This document shows positions 1 through 7,990 of a DNA stretch of 64,000 bases, one piece after another. Source of the DNA: Fimbriimonadaceae bacterium (GTDB taxonomy: Bacteria; Armatimonadota; Fimbriimonadia; Fimbriimonadales; Fimbriimonadaceae); contig JAHCHO010000004.1 of assembly GCA_026129685.1 (NCBI GenBank), positions 124,001 to 188,000 on the forward strand, written 5' to 3'. The position numbers and the translations under genes are program-made. The first letter of the stretch is position 1; each line of letters opens with the position of its first letter. Below the pieces are notes generated by a model. The model was not told the DNA's origin, ran no database searches, and saw only the letters and a program-made list of their open reading frames with translations.

Positions 1-869
1 ACCACACCGTGCCCGGACGACGTGTGGCTCATTTCGTAGGCGAAGTCGCTCCAGAACCGCTCCGCGCTCAGGAACACGCCCGGGGTCGTCAGGAGAAAGG
101 CCAGGATCGCGGTGCCGACGCCGACGGCGGCCAGGCGGACGCCGGAAGGGCCCTTGCGGAGGTCGGGGACAAGGGCGATCGCGGCGAGAAGCGTCGCAAG
201 GCCGAGGATGCCCGTGTACTTCGTGCCCGCGCTCAGGCCGGCGAACAGCCCGGCCCAAGCGACGAGTTTCAGCGGGGTGTCGGACCATCGTCCGAATCGC
301 TCGACGACCCCCGTCTGGGAGGGGAGCAGCCGCAAGGCGAACCAGGCGGAAACGACGAGGAAGAAGGTCGCGGTGACGTCCACCGTTTGGAAGCGCGAGT
401 GGACGGCGTGGCCGGGAAGAACCGCCATCGCCGCCCCGCCGAAGCAGGCGCCGAAGCGATTGGTCACGCGCCTCAGAATCAGAAAGACGAAGAGGGCGGT
501 GCCGGCGCCGGCAAGGGCGCTCAGCGATCGGCCGGAAGCGTGGTAGACGCCGAACGTCTGCCAGAGCGCTTCGGCGCCTCTCCCGAAGTAGGCAGACCCC
601 ACGTCTCCGGCGACCCGAACCATCGTGAGGTACAGGGTTCCGTAGTTGTAGAAGCCGGGGTCGAAGTCGCCATGGCTCGGTTCGATCTGCATCGCGAAGA
701 ACGCGACGTCCCATTCGTCGGGATGAAGGCTATAGTGCTGAGACGCTTTCGGCAACCCCCAACCGATGCCCAGAAGCCGGATCGCGAGGGCAACGAAGAA
801 GATCGCCGCCGCGATGAACGCGGGCCGACGAAACCAGGGATCGGGGGCGACGACGGCTTGGTCCGGCAT
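1..869 (-). CDS. Membrane glycosyltransferase, GT39/PMT-like (partial)
   Basis: The reading frame starts at an ATG at 869 and runs off the left edge, so the C-terminus is missing. About 289 residues are visible. They start with a short polar segment, then a hydrophobic helix (about residues 16-34) followed by the motif HPDEW, typical of the periplasmic first loop of dolichyl-phosphate-mannose/ArnT-like transferases, where the acidic residue is catalytic. More hydrophobic helices alternate with short loops, one holding a GTKYTG motif. Such enzymes move a sugar from a polyprenyl-phosphate carrier onto protein or lipid outside the cytoplasmic membrane. The acceptor cannot be told. A TAAGAT box 6 nt before the ATG supports this start and suggests a leaderless transcript. 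Confidence 0.75.
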   Translation of the reverse strand, partial: MPDQAVVAPDPWFRRPAFIAAAIFFVALAIRLLGIGWGLPKASQHYSLHPDEWDVAFFAMQIEPSHGDFDPGFYNYGTLYLTMVRVAGDVGSAYFGRGAEALWQTFGVYHASGRSLSALAGAGTALFVFLILRRVTNRFGACFGGAAMAVLPGHAVHSRFQTVDVTATFFLVVSAWFALRLLPSQTGVVERFGRWSDTPLKLVAWAGLFAGLSAGTKYTGILGLATLLAAIALVPDLRKGPSGVRLAAVGVGTAILAFLLTTPGVFLSAERFWSDFAYEMSHTSSGHGV

Positions 870-875
870 CGCCCG

Positions 876-881
876 ATCTTA
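876..881 (-). promoter_or_regulatory. -10 box of leaderless promoter (GT39-like gene)
   Basis: TAAGAT on the minus strand, with 6 nt between it and the ATG at 869. Transcription would start at or next to the start codon. The same TANNNT spacing recurs at several other genes in the window. Confidence 0.5.
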
Positions 882-891
882 GCACCTGGGC

Positions 892-1572
892 CTACTTCGG
901 GGCTTCCTCGGTGGTCGCCGGAGTAGGCGTCTCCTCGGTGCTCTTCTTGGTCCGACGCGTGGCGCCGGTTCCGACCTCGGTCCTGCCCTTCTCGGTGACC
1001 AACTCCACGTTGCCGCTCACGTTGAGGACCAGCCATCCGCGGGGCTGGAAGAACATCTTGGGCGCTTGCGCGGCGTTCTGGTCGGTGTATTCGAGCGCCA
1101 AGTCCATTTTGGCCTCCGGGACCTCGAAGAAGAGCGGGGTCGTGCGCGGGTCCTTGATGTCGGCGATCTTCTTGCCCGCGACCTTGGTGTTGTAGGCCAT
1201 GCCGGAGACGACTCGCCCACTCTCGACGCACCCCATGGGTTTGCCGATGTCCGCGAACTCGATGTTGATGAAGGGATTGCCTTGGGGCACGTTTTCCTGC
1301 GCGCTGACCTTCGAGTAGTAGGGGGCAAGGGCTTCCTGCCACTTATCGGCGGGCGGCAACTTGCCGTCGTGATCCTTCGCGTAGTCGTCGACCGCCGCGC
1401 TGACGAAGCCGTACGTCGCCATGCAACCGGCGATCGGCATCGCGTTGCGGCCGCACCAAAGGGCGCCACCACCGCAACAAAGGCAGAGCAGGGCGAGCGC
1501 GGCAAGGGTGATGACGATCCAGTTCGCGCGGCCGCGCCTTGGTGCGCCTTGGAAGGGAGGGGGCGTGTCCAT
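892..1572 (-). CDS. Membrane-anchored hypothetical protein (226 aa)
   Basis: This is an unrecognised protein. It has a short Pro/Arg-rich N-terminus, one hydrophobic segment (about residues 18-40, Cys-rich: CLCCGGG), then an extracytoplasmic domain. The domain begins with a helix and a DGKLPP segment that recalls the first part of pseudopilin-like globular domains. The C-terminal 25 residues are Thr/Glu/Pro-rich and probably disordered. The ATG at 1572 was chosen because a TACAAT box lies 9 nt upstream and the frame further upstream runs antisense through selA. It is divergent from selA with 75 nt between the starts. No function is assigned. Confidence 0.7.
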   Translation of the reverse strand: MDTPPPFQGAPRRGRANWIVITLAALALLCLCCGGGALWCGRNAMPIAGCMATYGFVSAAVDDYAKDHDGKLPPADKWQEALAPYYSKVSAQENVPQGNPFINIEFADIGKPMGCVESGRVVSGMAYNTKVAGKKIADIKDPRTTPLFFEVPEAKMDLALEYTDQNAAQAPKMFFQPRGWLVLNVSGNVELVTEKGRTEVGTGATRRTKKSTEETPTPATTEEAPK

Positions 1573-1634
1573 CTCGGCGCCATTGTACAACGGGTTTCGC
1601 AAGGGACCGGGCCACCGGACCCGCCGCGCTTCGC

Positions 1635-1640
1635 TAAACT
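1635..1640 (+). promoter_or_regulatory. -10 box of leaderless selA promoter
   Basis: TAAACT with 7 nt to the selA ATG at 1648. There is no Shine-Dalgarno sequence in the gap, so leaderless initiation is inferred. Confidence 0.5.
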
Positions 1641-1647
1641 GCAGTCG

Positions 1648-2994
1648 ATGAGCGGCGAACTGCGACTCTTGCCCAAGGTCGACGCGTTGCGCGCAACGCC
1701 CGAACTCGAACCGTTTGCCGATCGGGTTCGGACGGCGGCGGCGCGGCGGGCGATCGAGCGGGCGCGCGGGGCCCTCGTCGCGGGGGAGCCGTTCGATCTG
1801 GCGTCGTTGCCCGCAATCGCGCTCGAGGAGGCGAGGAGGATGGGGGAGGCGACGCTGCGCCCGGCGATCAACATGAGTGGGGTGGTGCTTCACACGGGCC
1901 TCGGTCGAGCCCGCCTCGCCGAATCGGTCGCCGACCGGGTGTTCGAGGTCGCGCGAAGTCACGCCCTTTTGGAGTTGGACGCCGAGACGGGCAAGCGCGG
2001 CGAGCGGCAGACGCACGTCCGCCCTATGCTGTGCGAACTGACGGGCGCAGAGGACGCGCTCGTGGTCAACAACGCGGCGGCGGGGCTGTACCTCGCTTTG
2101 AGCGCGCTCGCGGGGGGGAGGGAGGTGATCCTGTCGCGCGGCGAGATGGTCGAGATCGGCGGGAGCTTTCGGATGCCGGACATCGTGCGCCAGAGCGGGT
2201 GCCGGCTGGTGGAGGTCGGCTGTACGAACAAGACGCGTTTGTCCGACTACGCCGAGGCGATCACCGACGACACGGCGGCGATTCTGTGCTGCCACCCGAG
2301 CAACTTCCGGATTCAGGGATTCACCGAGAAGCCCGACCTGGCGGAGTTGCGCAAACTCGGCAAGAAACGCGGCTTGCTCCTGATCGACGACCACGGGTCG
2401 GGATGCGCGTTCGAGACGGCCCGGTATGGCCTTCCGCGCCAAAACACGATGCGGGATCGGATCGAAAAGGGGGCGGACGTCGTCGTGGCGAGCGGCGACA
2501 AACTGCTCGGGGGTCCCCAAGCCGGGTTGATCCTGGGGCGAAGGGAGGCGGTCGCGACGCTCGCCAAGCACCCGTTGGCCAGGGTGTTGCGGGTGGACAA
2601 GTTGACCCTTGCCGCGCTCGAAGCGACCGTGCGACTGCACCTCGACGGGGCGACGGACCAGATACCGACGATCTGGGCGATGGCGCGGCCGCTGGAAGAC
2701 GTGCGGACGGCGGCGAAGCGACTCGAGAAGGCGTATCGAGGGGAAGCGACGGTGACGTGGGGTCTTACCGAACTCGGCGGCGGGTCGGCCCCGGGGGAGG
2801 GCGTGCCGACTTGGCGGGTCGGACTGGCCCATCCTCGGGCGGATCGGCTGGCGAGGGCCCTTCGGCAGGCTCGCCCCGCCGTGATCGGCCGCATCGAAAA
2901 CGATCGCGTATGGCTCGATCCGCGCACCGCCGAAGCCGACGAAGTGCGGTATGTGGCGAGCCTTCTTGGTAGCCTAGATCTCGATGTCCTCTAG
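1648..2994 (+). CDS. selA: L-seryl-tRNA(Sec) selenium transferase
   Basis: SelA is a PLP enzyme that converts Ser-tRNA(Sec) to Sec-tRNA(Sec) with selenophosphate, in the cytoplasm. The 448-residue product has the usual family length (E. coli about 463). It has the N-terminal LPKVDAL segment, a Gly-rich ALVVNNAAA cofactor region, the IDDHGSG aspartate motif and the PLP-lysine motif SGDKLLGGPQAG. The ATG at 1648 gives the canonical N-terminus; the frame stays open upstream, but that stretch lies antisense to the neighbouring gene. No selB, selD, tRNA-Sec or evident selenoprotein is in the window, so the rest of the pathway must lie elsewhere if the gene has its canonical role. The 3' end overlaps the next gene by 11 nt. 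Confidence 0.93.
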   Translation: MSGELRLLPKVDALRATPELEPFADRVRTAAARRAIERARGALVAGEPFDLASLPAIALEEARRMGEATLRPAINMSGVVLHTGLGRARLAESVADRVFEVARSHALLELDAETGKRGERQTHVRPMLCELTGAEDALVVNNAAAGLYLALSALAGGREVILSRGEMVEIGGSFRMPDIVRQSGCRLVEVGCTNKTRLSDYAEAITDDTAAILCCHPSNFRIQGFTEKPDLAELRKLGKKRGLLLIDDHGSGCAFETARYGLPRQNTMRDRIEKGADVVVASGDKLLGGPQAGLILGRREAVATLAKHPLARVLRVDKLTLAALEATVRLHLDGATDQIPTIWAMARPLEDVRTAAKRLEKAYRGEATVTWGLTELGGGSAPGEGVPTWRVGLAHPRADRLARALRQARPAVIGRIENDRVWLDPRTAEADEVRYVASLLGSLDLDVL

Positions 2995-3280
2995 CGCACT
3001 CTCGTCCCTCCGCGATCTCGGCGCGACCGATCCGGCGTCAGCCGCACGATCCGCGCACGTGGCCGTCCTCGCCGTCGCGATGGCGGAGGCGCTCGGCGAT
3101 TCCGAGGCCGAACTCGAAGCTCTGGCCGACGCAGCGGGGGCCGGCGGTGAGGCGACGCACCCGCTGATCGCTTTCGCGCGCAGCGTGGTCGATCACGGGG
3201 CACCACCCGAGGACGCCTCGGACGAGCATCGCCTGGCCTACGAACGTGTCCGGGGACTGATCCAGCCGATCGAACGCTAG
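2984..3280 (+). CDS. Small HD-GYP-like fragment protein (98 aa)
   Basis: An acidic, helical 98-residue protein whose ATG lies inside the end of selA (11-nt overlap), so it is probably co-translated. The central part (about residues 20-55) has the spacing of the first helices of an HD-GYP domain: a His followed by VAVLAVAMAEALG, then an E-x3-L-x2-AA pattern. The HD metal-binding pair itself is absent. It may be a shortened, inactive HD-like domain or only a chance resemblance. No function is assigned. Confidence 0.6.
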   Translation: MSSSALSSLRDLGATDPASAARSAHVAVLAVAMAEALGDSEAELEALADAAGAGGEATHPLIAFARSVVDHGAPPEDASDEHRLAYERVRGLIQPIER

Positions 3281-3395
3281 TCGGCCTCGGGTGGGGTGAG
3301 CCCTTCGCGCAGTTGTTGACGGCGCATGACCCGTATGGGAACGTACCGATGCTCTACCAGAGCCTCGGAGCGGCATAGACCCGGCGGGAGTCCGG

Positions 3396-4151
3396 TCAGT
3401 CCACGGGGTCGCCGTCGGCGTCCGGCCGTCCGGTCTCGGGTTCGCGGAGGGCAAGGATGCCGCCGATCAGGCAGATGAGGAAGAGCACGCCCCAGAACAC
3501 GGCGGGTGGCAGTTCCGGCGGACGGAAGCCAAGCACGTTGTGGTCGCCGGCGGCGACGGCGTAGTTATGGGCACCCATCATGGCGAGCTTCACACCGACC
3601 CATCCGACCAGCAAGTAGGCGACGTGGTCCAGCCGTGGGTACTTCTCGAGGAGCCCGACGAAGAGGCCAGCGGCGAACCGAAGCAGCACCACGCCGATAA
3701 TCGCCCCGAAGTAGACCACCCAGGTCTTGTCCGGGTACTTGACCAGGTTCACCATGGCGACCGCCGCAAGCACGCTGTCGACGGCGAAGGCGACGTCGGC
3801 GATCTCGACGGCGAGCACGGTTGACCAGAACCCGGCGTGCGACAGTTGCCGCCCCCGTCCGCTCTGGGAGTGACGAACAAAGTGCTTGACCGGGAGGTAG
3901 AGCAGATAGGCCGCGCCGAGGAGTTGCGTCCACCAGAGGGCGATGATCTTGGCGGCCAAGAGGATGGCGGCGGCCCGGAAAACGAACGCGCCGCCCAGCC
4001 CGTAAAGGAGCGCGCGCTTCTGCTGTTCCTTCGGCAGGTGGCGAACCATGATCGCCAGCACGAGGGCGTTGTCCGCCGAAAGCAGTCCTTCCAGCAGAAC
4101 CAGGAACAGCACCACTCCAATGTCGGCGGGCTGAAAGGTCTGGGGAACCAT
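3396..4151 (-). CDS. TerC-family integral membrane protein
   Basis: A 251-residue polytopic membrane protein. It has both TerC hallmarks: an N-terminal EGLLSADNALVLA helix with Asp-Asn in the membrane, and the matching second-half motif VEIADVAFAVDSV. TerC-family proteins (Alx/MntY-like, YkoY-like) are linked to metal efflux, mainly Mn(II), and to loading exported metalloproteins. The last 20 residues form a polar acidic tail. It is convergent with the gene ending at 3280. The 3281-3395 gap between them holds nothing recognisable. No yybP-ykoY-like riboswitch could be made out in the short upstream region. Confidence 0.88.
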   Translation of the reverse strand: MVPQTFQPADIGVVLFLVLLEGLLSADNALVLAIMVRHLPKEQQKRALLYGLGGAFVFRAAAILLAAKIIALWWTQLLGAAYLLYLPVKHFVRHSQSGRGRQLSHAGFWSTVLAVEIADVAFAVDSVLAAVAMVNLVKYPDKTWVVYFGAIIGVVLLRFAAGLFVGLLEKYPRLDHVAYLLVGWVGVKLAMMGAHNYAVAAGDHNVLGFRPPELPPAVFWGVLFLICLIGGILALREPETGRPDADGDPVD

Positions 4152-4254
4152 GAAAGGCTCGTCGCGGGCGAGGCGCCGGCGACCCGATTCATTCTGTCAC
4201 AATCGGAACTTCGGGCGAGGCGGCGGACCCGCCCCCTCGCGAGGAACAGAACTC

Positions 4255-4521
4255 ATGCCTACCTACGTTTACGAGTGCAAGACCTGCGACCGCACGTTCG
4301 AGGTGGAGCAGCGCATCACCGAATCGGCGTTGACGGACTGCGACTGCGGCGCGGCGGGCCAGTTGCGGCGAGTCATCCAGCCGGTGGCCGTTCAGTTCGT
4401 CGGCTCGGGATTCCACATCAACGACTACCGTCCGTCTTCCGGATCGTCGGAGTCCGCCAAGAGCAAGCCCGACGCTCCCGGTTGCGACGCGCCCGGTTGC
4501 GCCTGCAAGCCGTCGGAGTAG
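4255..4521 (+). CDS. FmdB-family zinc-ribbon protein
   Basis: An 88-residue protein that opens with the family signature MPTYVYEC. Paired cysteines CxxC (residues 8 and 11) and CDC (30 and 32) form a zinc ribbon. The C-terminal tail is Ser/Pro-rich and ends with a second small cysteine group. FmdB-type proteins are small putative regulators with poorly known roles. The start has an upstream GAGGAA about 9 nt away. The last 97 nt overlap the convergent lpxB gene, so one of the two C-terminal tails is unusual. Confidence 0.85.
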   Translation: MPTYVYECKTCDRTFEVEQRITESALTDCDCGAAGQLRRVIQPVAVQFVGSGFHINDYRPSSGSSESAKSKPDAPGCDAPGCACKPSE

Positions 4522-5633
4522 CCATCGCGCCCAAGCGCGACGATGCGGTCGGCGGCACGGGCGATGCCTTCCGGTGGGCCGAGCAGGTTCTCCAGTTCCG
4601 CAAAGGCGGCAAGGAGTTCACCACGTCGCGGGCCATCGCGCAGGGCTTCGATTTCGTCGGCGATCCTCTCGGGGGTGGCGTCGTGCTGGAGCAGTTCCTT
4701 GAGCAGGGGCCTGCCGAGCAGGATGTTCGGCAACGACACGTAGTCGAACTTCGGACGAAGGAGGTGGTACTCGAACTCCATCGCCTTGGAGACGACGTAG
4801 ACGACCACGCACGGACAGCCGCAGAGAGCGGCCTCGAGGGTGGCGGTGCCGGAGCAGACGATGGCGGCCTGGGCGCGCAAAAAGACGCCGTAGGTGTCGT
4901 CGGCGGTGAAGAGGTCGAGGCGTCGGCCGGGAGCGAGGTCTTCCCACTTGCGTCGGAAGGCATCCGGGTCGATCGTCGGGGCGACGGCGAACTCTAGGAC
5001 GGTGGCGGGCGCAAGACGTTCGGCAACCCTTGCGACGACGCGGAGAGTGTGCTCGATCTCGTGGAGTCGCGACCCCGCCAGTACGGCGATGCGATTCGGA
5101 TCGCGAGGTACCGCAGGACCCTCGGCGAGGCGGCGCGCGACCATTTCCTTGAGCGGGTGGCCGAACCAGTGCGCCTTCGCACCTGCCTGGGTGAGGAGGT
5201 CGGCCGACCAGGAGAACTGCGTGACGACCTCGTGGGTGATCCGGGGTAGATCCTTGCCCTGACGGTCTTTGCGCCAGGATCCCGGCGGGGCGAAGTACAG
5301 CACCTTCCAGCCCCTAGCCTTCGCGAAACGAGCCAGTTTTATGTTCATCGCGCCGAAGTCGATCGGCACGCACACGCCGGGCGAGCCCCGAGACAGGCGG
5401 CGCTTGGCCCGGACGTAGCCGACGAGGACCCTTGGCAACACGCCCACGGCCTTGACGACGCCGATCGATCCCCACTGGGAGGACTCGGCGACAACGACCG
5501 AGCCGGTTCGAGCGAATCGCTTGCCGCCGACCCCCTCGACGGCGACCTCGGGAACGCGCGCGCGAATCGCTTCGATCAGGGCGGCGGCATAGGCGTCGCC
5601 GGACGCTTCGCCGGCGGAGAAGAAGACCCTCAC
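4425..5633 (-). CDS. lpxB: Lipid-A-disaccharide synthase
   Basis: LpxB joins UDP-2,3-diacylglucosamine and 2,3-diacylglucosamine-1-phosphate to form the lipid A disaccharide at the inner face of the inner membrane. The 402-residue frame has the N-terminal AGEASGD motif, an AVLAGSRLHEIEH segment, ICSGTATLEAAL for UDP binding and the late PNILLGRP motif. The GTG start (5633) overlaps the lpxA stop by 4 nt. The last 35-40 residues (Gln/Pro/Ser/Asp-rich) go beyond the usual family end and are the part that overlaps the convergent fmdB gene. The order fabZ-lpxA-lpxB matches many diderms. Confidence 0.93.
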   Translation of the reverse strand: MRVFFSAGEASGDAYAAALIEAIRARVPEVAVEGVGGKRFARTGSVVVAESSQWGSIGVVKAVGVLPRVLVGYVRAKRRLSRGSPGVCVPIDFGAMNIKLARFAKARGWKVLYFAPPGSWRKDRQGKDLPRITHEVVTQFSWSADLLTQAGAKAHWFGHPLKEMVARRLAEGPAVPRDPNRIAVLAGSRLHEIEHTLRVVARVAERLAPATVLEFAVAPTIDPDAFRRKWEDLAPGRRLDLFTADDTYGVFLRAQAAIVCSGTATLEAALCGCPCVVVYVVSKAMEFEYHLLRPKFDYVSLPNILLGRPLLKELLQHDATPERIADEIEALRDGPRRGELLAAFAELENLLGPPEGIARAADRIVALGRDGYSDGLQAQPGASQPGASGLLLADSDDPEDGR

Positions 5634-6418
5634 GGTTGGTCGCCGCGCCCGCTCTTGCCCCTGAACAGGCGCTCCTGGAACTTGATGAGGTACTCGACCT
5701 CGTCGGTGAGGGGCACCTCACGGCGCACGATGTCGAGGGCGTGGGACAGGCCCAACTGGGATTTGAAAAGCAGTTTGGCGGCTTTGTGGAGGGCGAGGCG
5801 CGACTTGGCGGTCACGCCGATTCGGCGGAGGCCGACGGCATTGATGTCGTGCACCTCCTGTTCGATGCCCTCGACGAGCATGAAGGGGGGGACGTCGCGG
5901 ACGATTCGGCTCATCCCGCCGACCATCGAGACCTTGCCGACGCGAACGAACTGATGGACGCCGACCATGCCACCAATGGTGACCATCGTCTCGATGGTGG
6001 CGTGACCGGACACGCCGACGCCGTTGGCCATGGTCACGTAGTCCTCGACGCGCACGTCGTGGCCGAGGTGGCAGAAGGCCATGAAGAAGCAGTGGTTGCC
6101 CACGACGGTGGCGCCGCCCTCTTTGGAGGCGCGATGCATCGTGACGTACTCTCGGATGGCGCAATCGTCGCCGACCTTCAGAAACGTGCGCGCCCCCTGA
6201 TAGCGGCGATCTTGGGGATCGCCGCCGAGGATGGCGCCTTGGGCGATGAAACAGCGTTCCCCAATCGTCGTGTCGTGCTTGATGGTGACGTGCGAGTCGA
6301 GGACGGTGTCCTTGCCGATAACCGCGCCGTGCTCAATGTTGCAGAAGGGCCCCACGACGACGCCGTCCGCGAGTTCGGCTCGCGGATCGACGTGGGCGAG
6401 GGCGTGGATGGTGGTCAT
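5630..6418 (-). CDS. lpxA: UDP-N-acetylglucosamine acyltransferase
   Basis: LpxA starts lipid A synthesis by moving a 3-hydroxyacyl chain from ACP to UDP-GlcNAc. The 262-residue product has the expected left-handed beta-helix hexapeptide repeats (such as VVVGPFCNIEHGAVIG) and the family segment for catalysis and acyl length near HRASKEGG and CHLGHD. It then has the GLRRIG C-terminal helix domain. The ATG at 6418 overlaps the fabZ stop (ATGA); the frame is open upstream but there is no reason to extend it. Confidence 0.95.
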   Translation of the reverse strand: MTTIHALAHVDPRAELADGVVVGPFCNIEHGAVIGKDTVLDSHVTIKHDTTIGERCFIAQGAILGGDPQDRRYQGARTFLKVGDDCAIREYVTMHRASKEGGATVVGNHCFFMAFCHLGHDVRVEDYVTMANGVGVSGHATIETMVTIGGMVGVHQFVRVGKVSMVGGMSRIVRDVPPFMLVEGIEQEVHDINAVGLRRIGVTAKSRLALHKAAKLLFKSQLGLSHALDIVRREVPLTDEVEYLIKFQERLFRGKSGRGDQP

Positions 6419-6846
6419 TCGGTGCGGTCGACGAGCATGAACGTCATCACCATCGAGCAAGCGAGTTCGCCGTCCACAGTTCCTTCCGCGACCACCTTGC
6501 CGACGCTACTTCGCAATTTGACGACGCGAACCGTGGTGACGAGGGCGTCGCCGGGAACGACCGGGCGTCGGAAGCGCACTTCGTCGATGCTCCCGATAAG
6601 AGGAATTTTGCCAAGATACTCGGGGTTGGTGAGGACGAGCATTGCGCCCGCCTGGGCCATCGCCTCGACGATGATGACGCCGGGCATGATGGGCATGCCG
6701 GGGTAGTGGCCCTGGAAGAAGGGCTCGTTCATCGTGACGTTCTTCAGTCCGACGCACCGAACGCCAGGCTCCAACTCGAGGATCTTGTCGACGAGGAGCA
6801 TGGGGTAGCGGTGCGGAAGATACTTGAGGATTTCCTGGATGTTCAT
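6415..6846 (-). CDS. fabZ: 3-hydroxyacyl-ACP dehydratase
   Basis: FabZ dehydrates beta-hydroxyacyl-ACP in fatty acid elongation. The 143-residue hot-dog protein shows LPHRYPMLLVDKI at the N-terminus, the catalytic His in GHYPGMPIMPGV, and the Glu helix VEAMAQAGAML. It is the first gene of the fabZ-lpxA-lpxB operon, and its position links precursor supply to lipid A. A TATACA sequence some 40 nt upstream could be its -10 box. Confidence 0.95.
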   Translation of the reverse strand: MNIQEILKYLPHRYPMLLVDKILELEPGVRCVGLKNVTMNEPFFQGHYPGMPIMPGVIIVEAMAQAGAMLVLTNPEYLGKIPLIGSIDEVRFRRPVVPGDALVTTVRVVKLRSSVGKVVAEGTVDGELACSMVMTFMLVDRTE

Positions 6847-6892
6847 AGGCGAGCGACCCGTCGGACCTCCCGTGTATACCCGCCGACACGGG

Positions 6893-7990
6893 TCAGGCCG
6901 CCCGGTAGCGATCGCGCAGTTCGGCCCATGAGCCCCGTTCGATGGCCTCCCTGATCTCCCGCATCAGGCGGGAGTAGAAGGCGAGGTTGTGGAGGGTGGC
7001 CAGCCGCTGGGCGAACGGCTCGTCAGCCTTGAAGAGGTGTCGAAGGTAAGCGGCGGAATACCGTTCGGTGGCCGGGAAGACGGATGCGGGGTCATGGGGA
7101 GCAAGGTGCTCGGCCCACCGGCTCGAACCGGCGTTGACCCTTCCATGTAGGGTGTAGAGGCAACGGTGACGCGCCATTCGAGTCGGCAGGACACAGTCGA
7201 AGAGATCCACGCCTTGTTCGACGGCGTGGAGAATGTCCCGAGGGTGCCCAACACCCATCAAATAGCGGGCCTTGTCCGGGGGAAGCAGCGGAGCGGCAAG
7301 CGCCACCACGGGGTACTGCATTTCGGTCGGCTCCCCCACGCTGACGCCGCCGATCGCGAAGCCGGCGAAGGGCAGGGAGGTTAGGTAGTCGGCGGATTCC
7401 CGCCGCAGATCTTCGTGAACGCCGCCCTGGACGATGCCGAAGACCGCCAGGTCCTCTCCGGCGGCGGCCAGATTGCGGGGCGCCCAGACATGCGTTCGGC
7501 GCATCGCGTCGGCAGCCTCGTCCCGCGAGCAGGGGTAGGGCGGGCAATGGTCCAGGGCCATCGCAACGTCCACTCCGAGTTTCGCCTGAATCTGCACGGA
7601 GCGCTCCGGTGAAAGGAAGCGCTCAGAGCCGTCGAGATGCGACTTGAAGCGGACGCCGTCGTCCGTGATCGTACGCATCTTTGCGAGGCTCATGACCTGG
7701 TAGCCCCCGGAATCGGTCAGGATCGCCCCTTTCCATCCGGCGAACCCGTGGAGCCCTCCGGCGCGCGCCACAAGGTCCTCGCCGGGGCGTAGGCTCAGGT
7801 GGTAGGTGTTTGCGAGCACGAGTTCGAAGCCGAGGGATTCGACGTCCTCCCAGCCCAGGGTTTTGACGGCGCCTTGGGTCCCGACGGGCATGAAGGCGGG
7901 GGTCTCCACCGTGCCGTGCGGGGTATGAAGGCGACCCCGTCGAGCCCGAGTATGGGGACAGGCGCCCAGGAGTTCGTAGCGGACGCTCAT
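6893..7990 (-). CDS. tgt: tRNA-guanine transglycosylase lacking zinc cysteines
   Basis: Tgt exchanges G34 for preQ1 in tRNAs with GUN anticodons. The 365-residue product keeps the TDSGGYQV motif (active-site Asp), the DHCPPYP pocket, GGVSVGEP, and the nucleophile motif FDCVLPTRMARH. However, the C-terminal zinc site is gone. The usual CxCxxC stretch before YSRAYLRH is replaced by A-S-V-F-P-A-T in PHDPASVFPAT, while the later His of HNL remains. The reading was checked base by base against the DNA. The pocket Glu of DEC is also His here. The ATG at 7990 overlaps the upstream methyltransferase stop (ATGA). Confidence 0.88.
   Translation of the reverse strand: MSVRYELLGACPHTRARRGRLHTPHGTVETPAFMPVGTQGAVKTLGWEDVESLGFELVLANTYHLSLRPGEDLVARAGGLHGFAGWKGAILTDSGGYQVMSLAKMRTITDDGVRFKSHLDGSERFLSPERSVQIQAKLGVDVAMALDHCPPYPCSRDEAADAMRRTHVWAPRNLAAAGEDLAVFGIVQGGVHEDLRRESADYLTSLPFAGFAIGGVSVGEPTEMQYPVVALAAPLLPPDKARYLMGVGHPRDILHAVEQGVDLFDCVLPTRMARHRCLYTLHGRVNAGSSRWAEHLAPHDPASVFPATERYSAAYLRHLFKADEPFAQRLATLHNLAFYSRLMREIREAIERGSWAELRDRYRAA

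Noticed and set aside
892-2832. Extending the 226-aa membrane protein upstream on the minus strand to 646 residues
   Set aside because: The extension is antisense to selA and has no motif; a start with a -10 box exists at 1572.
3281-3395. A possible tRNA-like stretch between the HD-like gene and the terC-type gene
   Set aside because: Some tRNA-like words occur (ctctacc) but no cloverleaf can be drawn.
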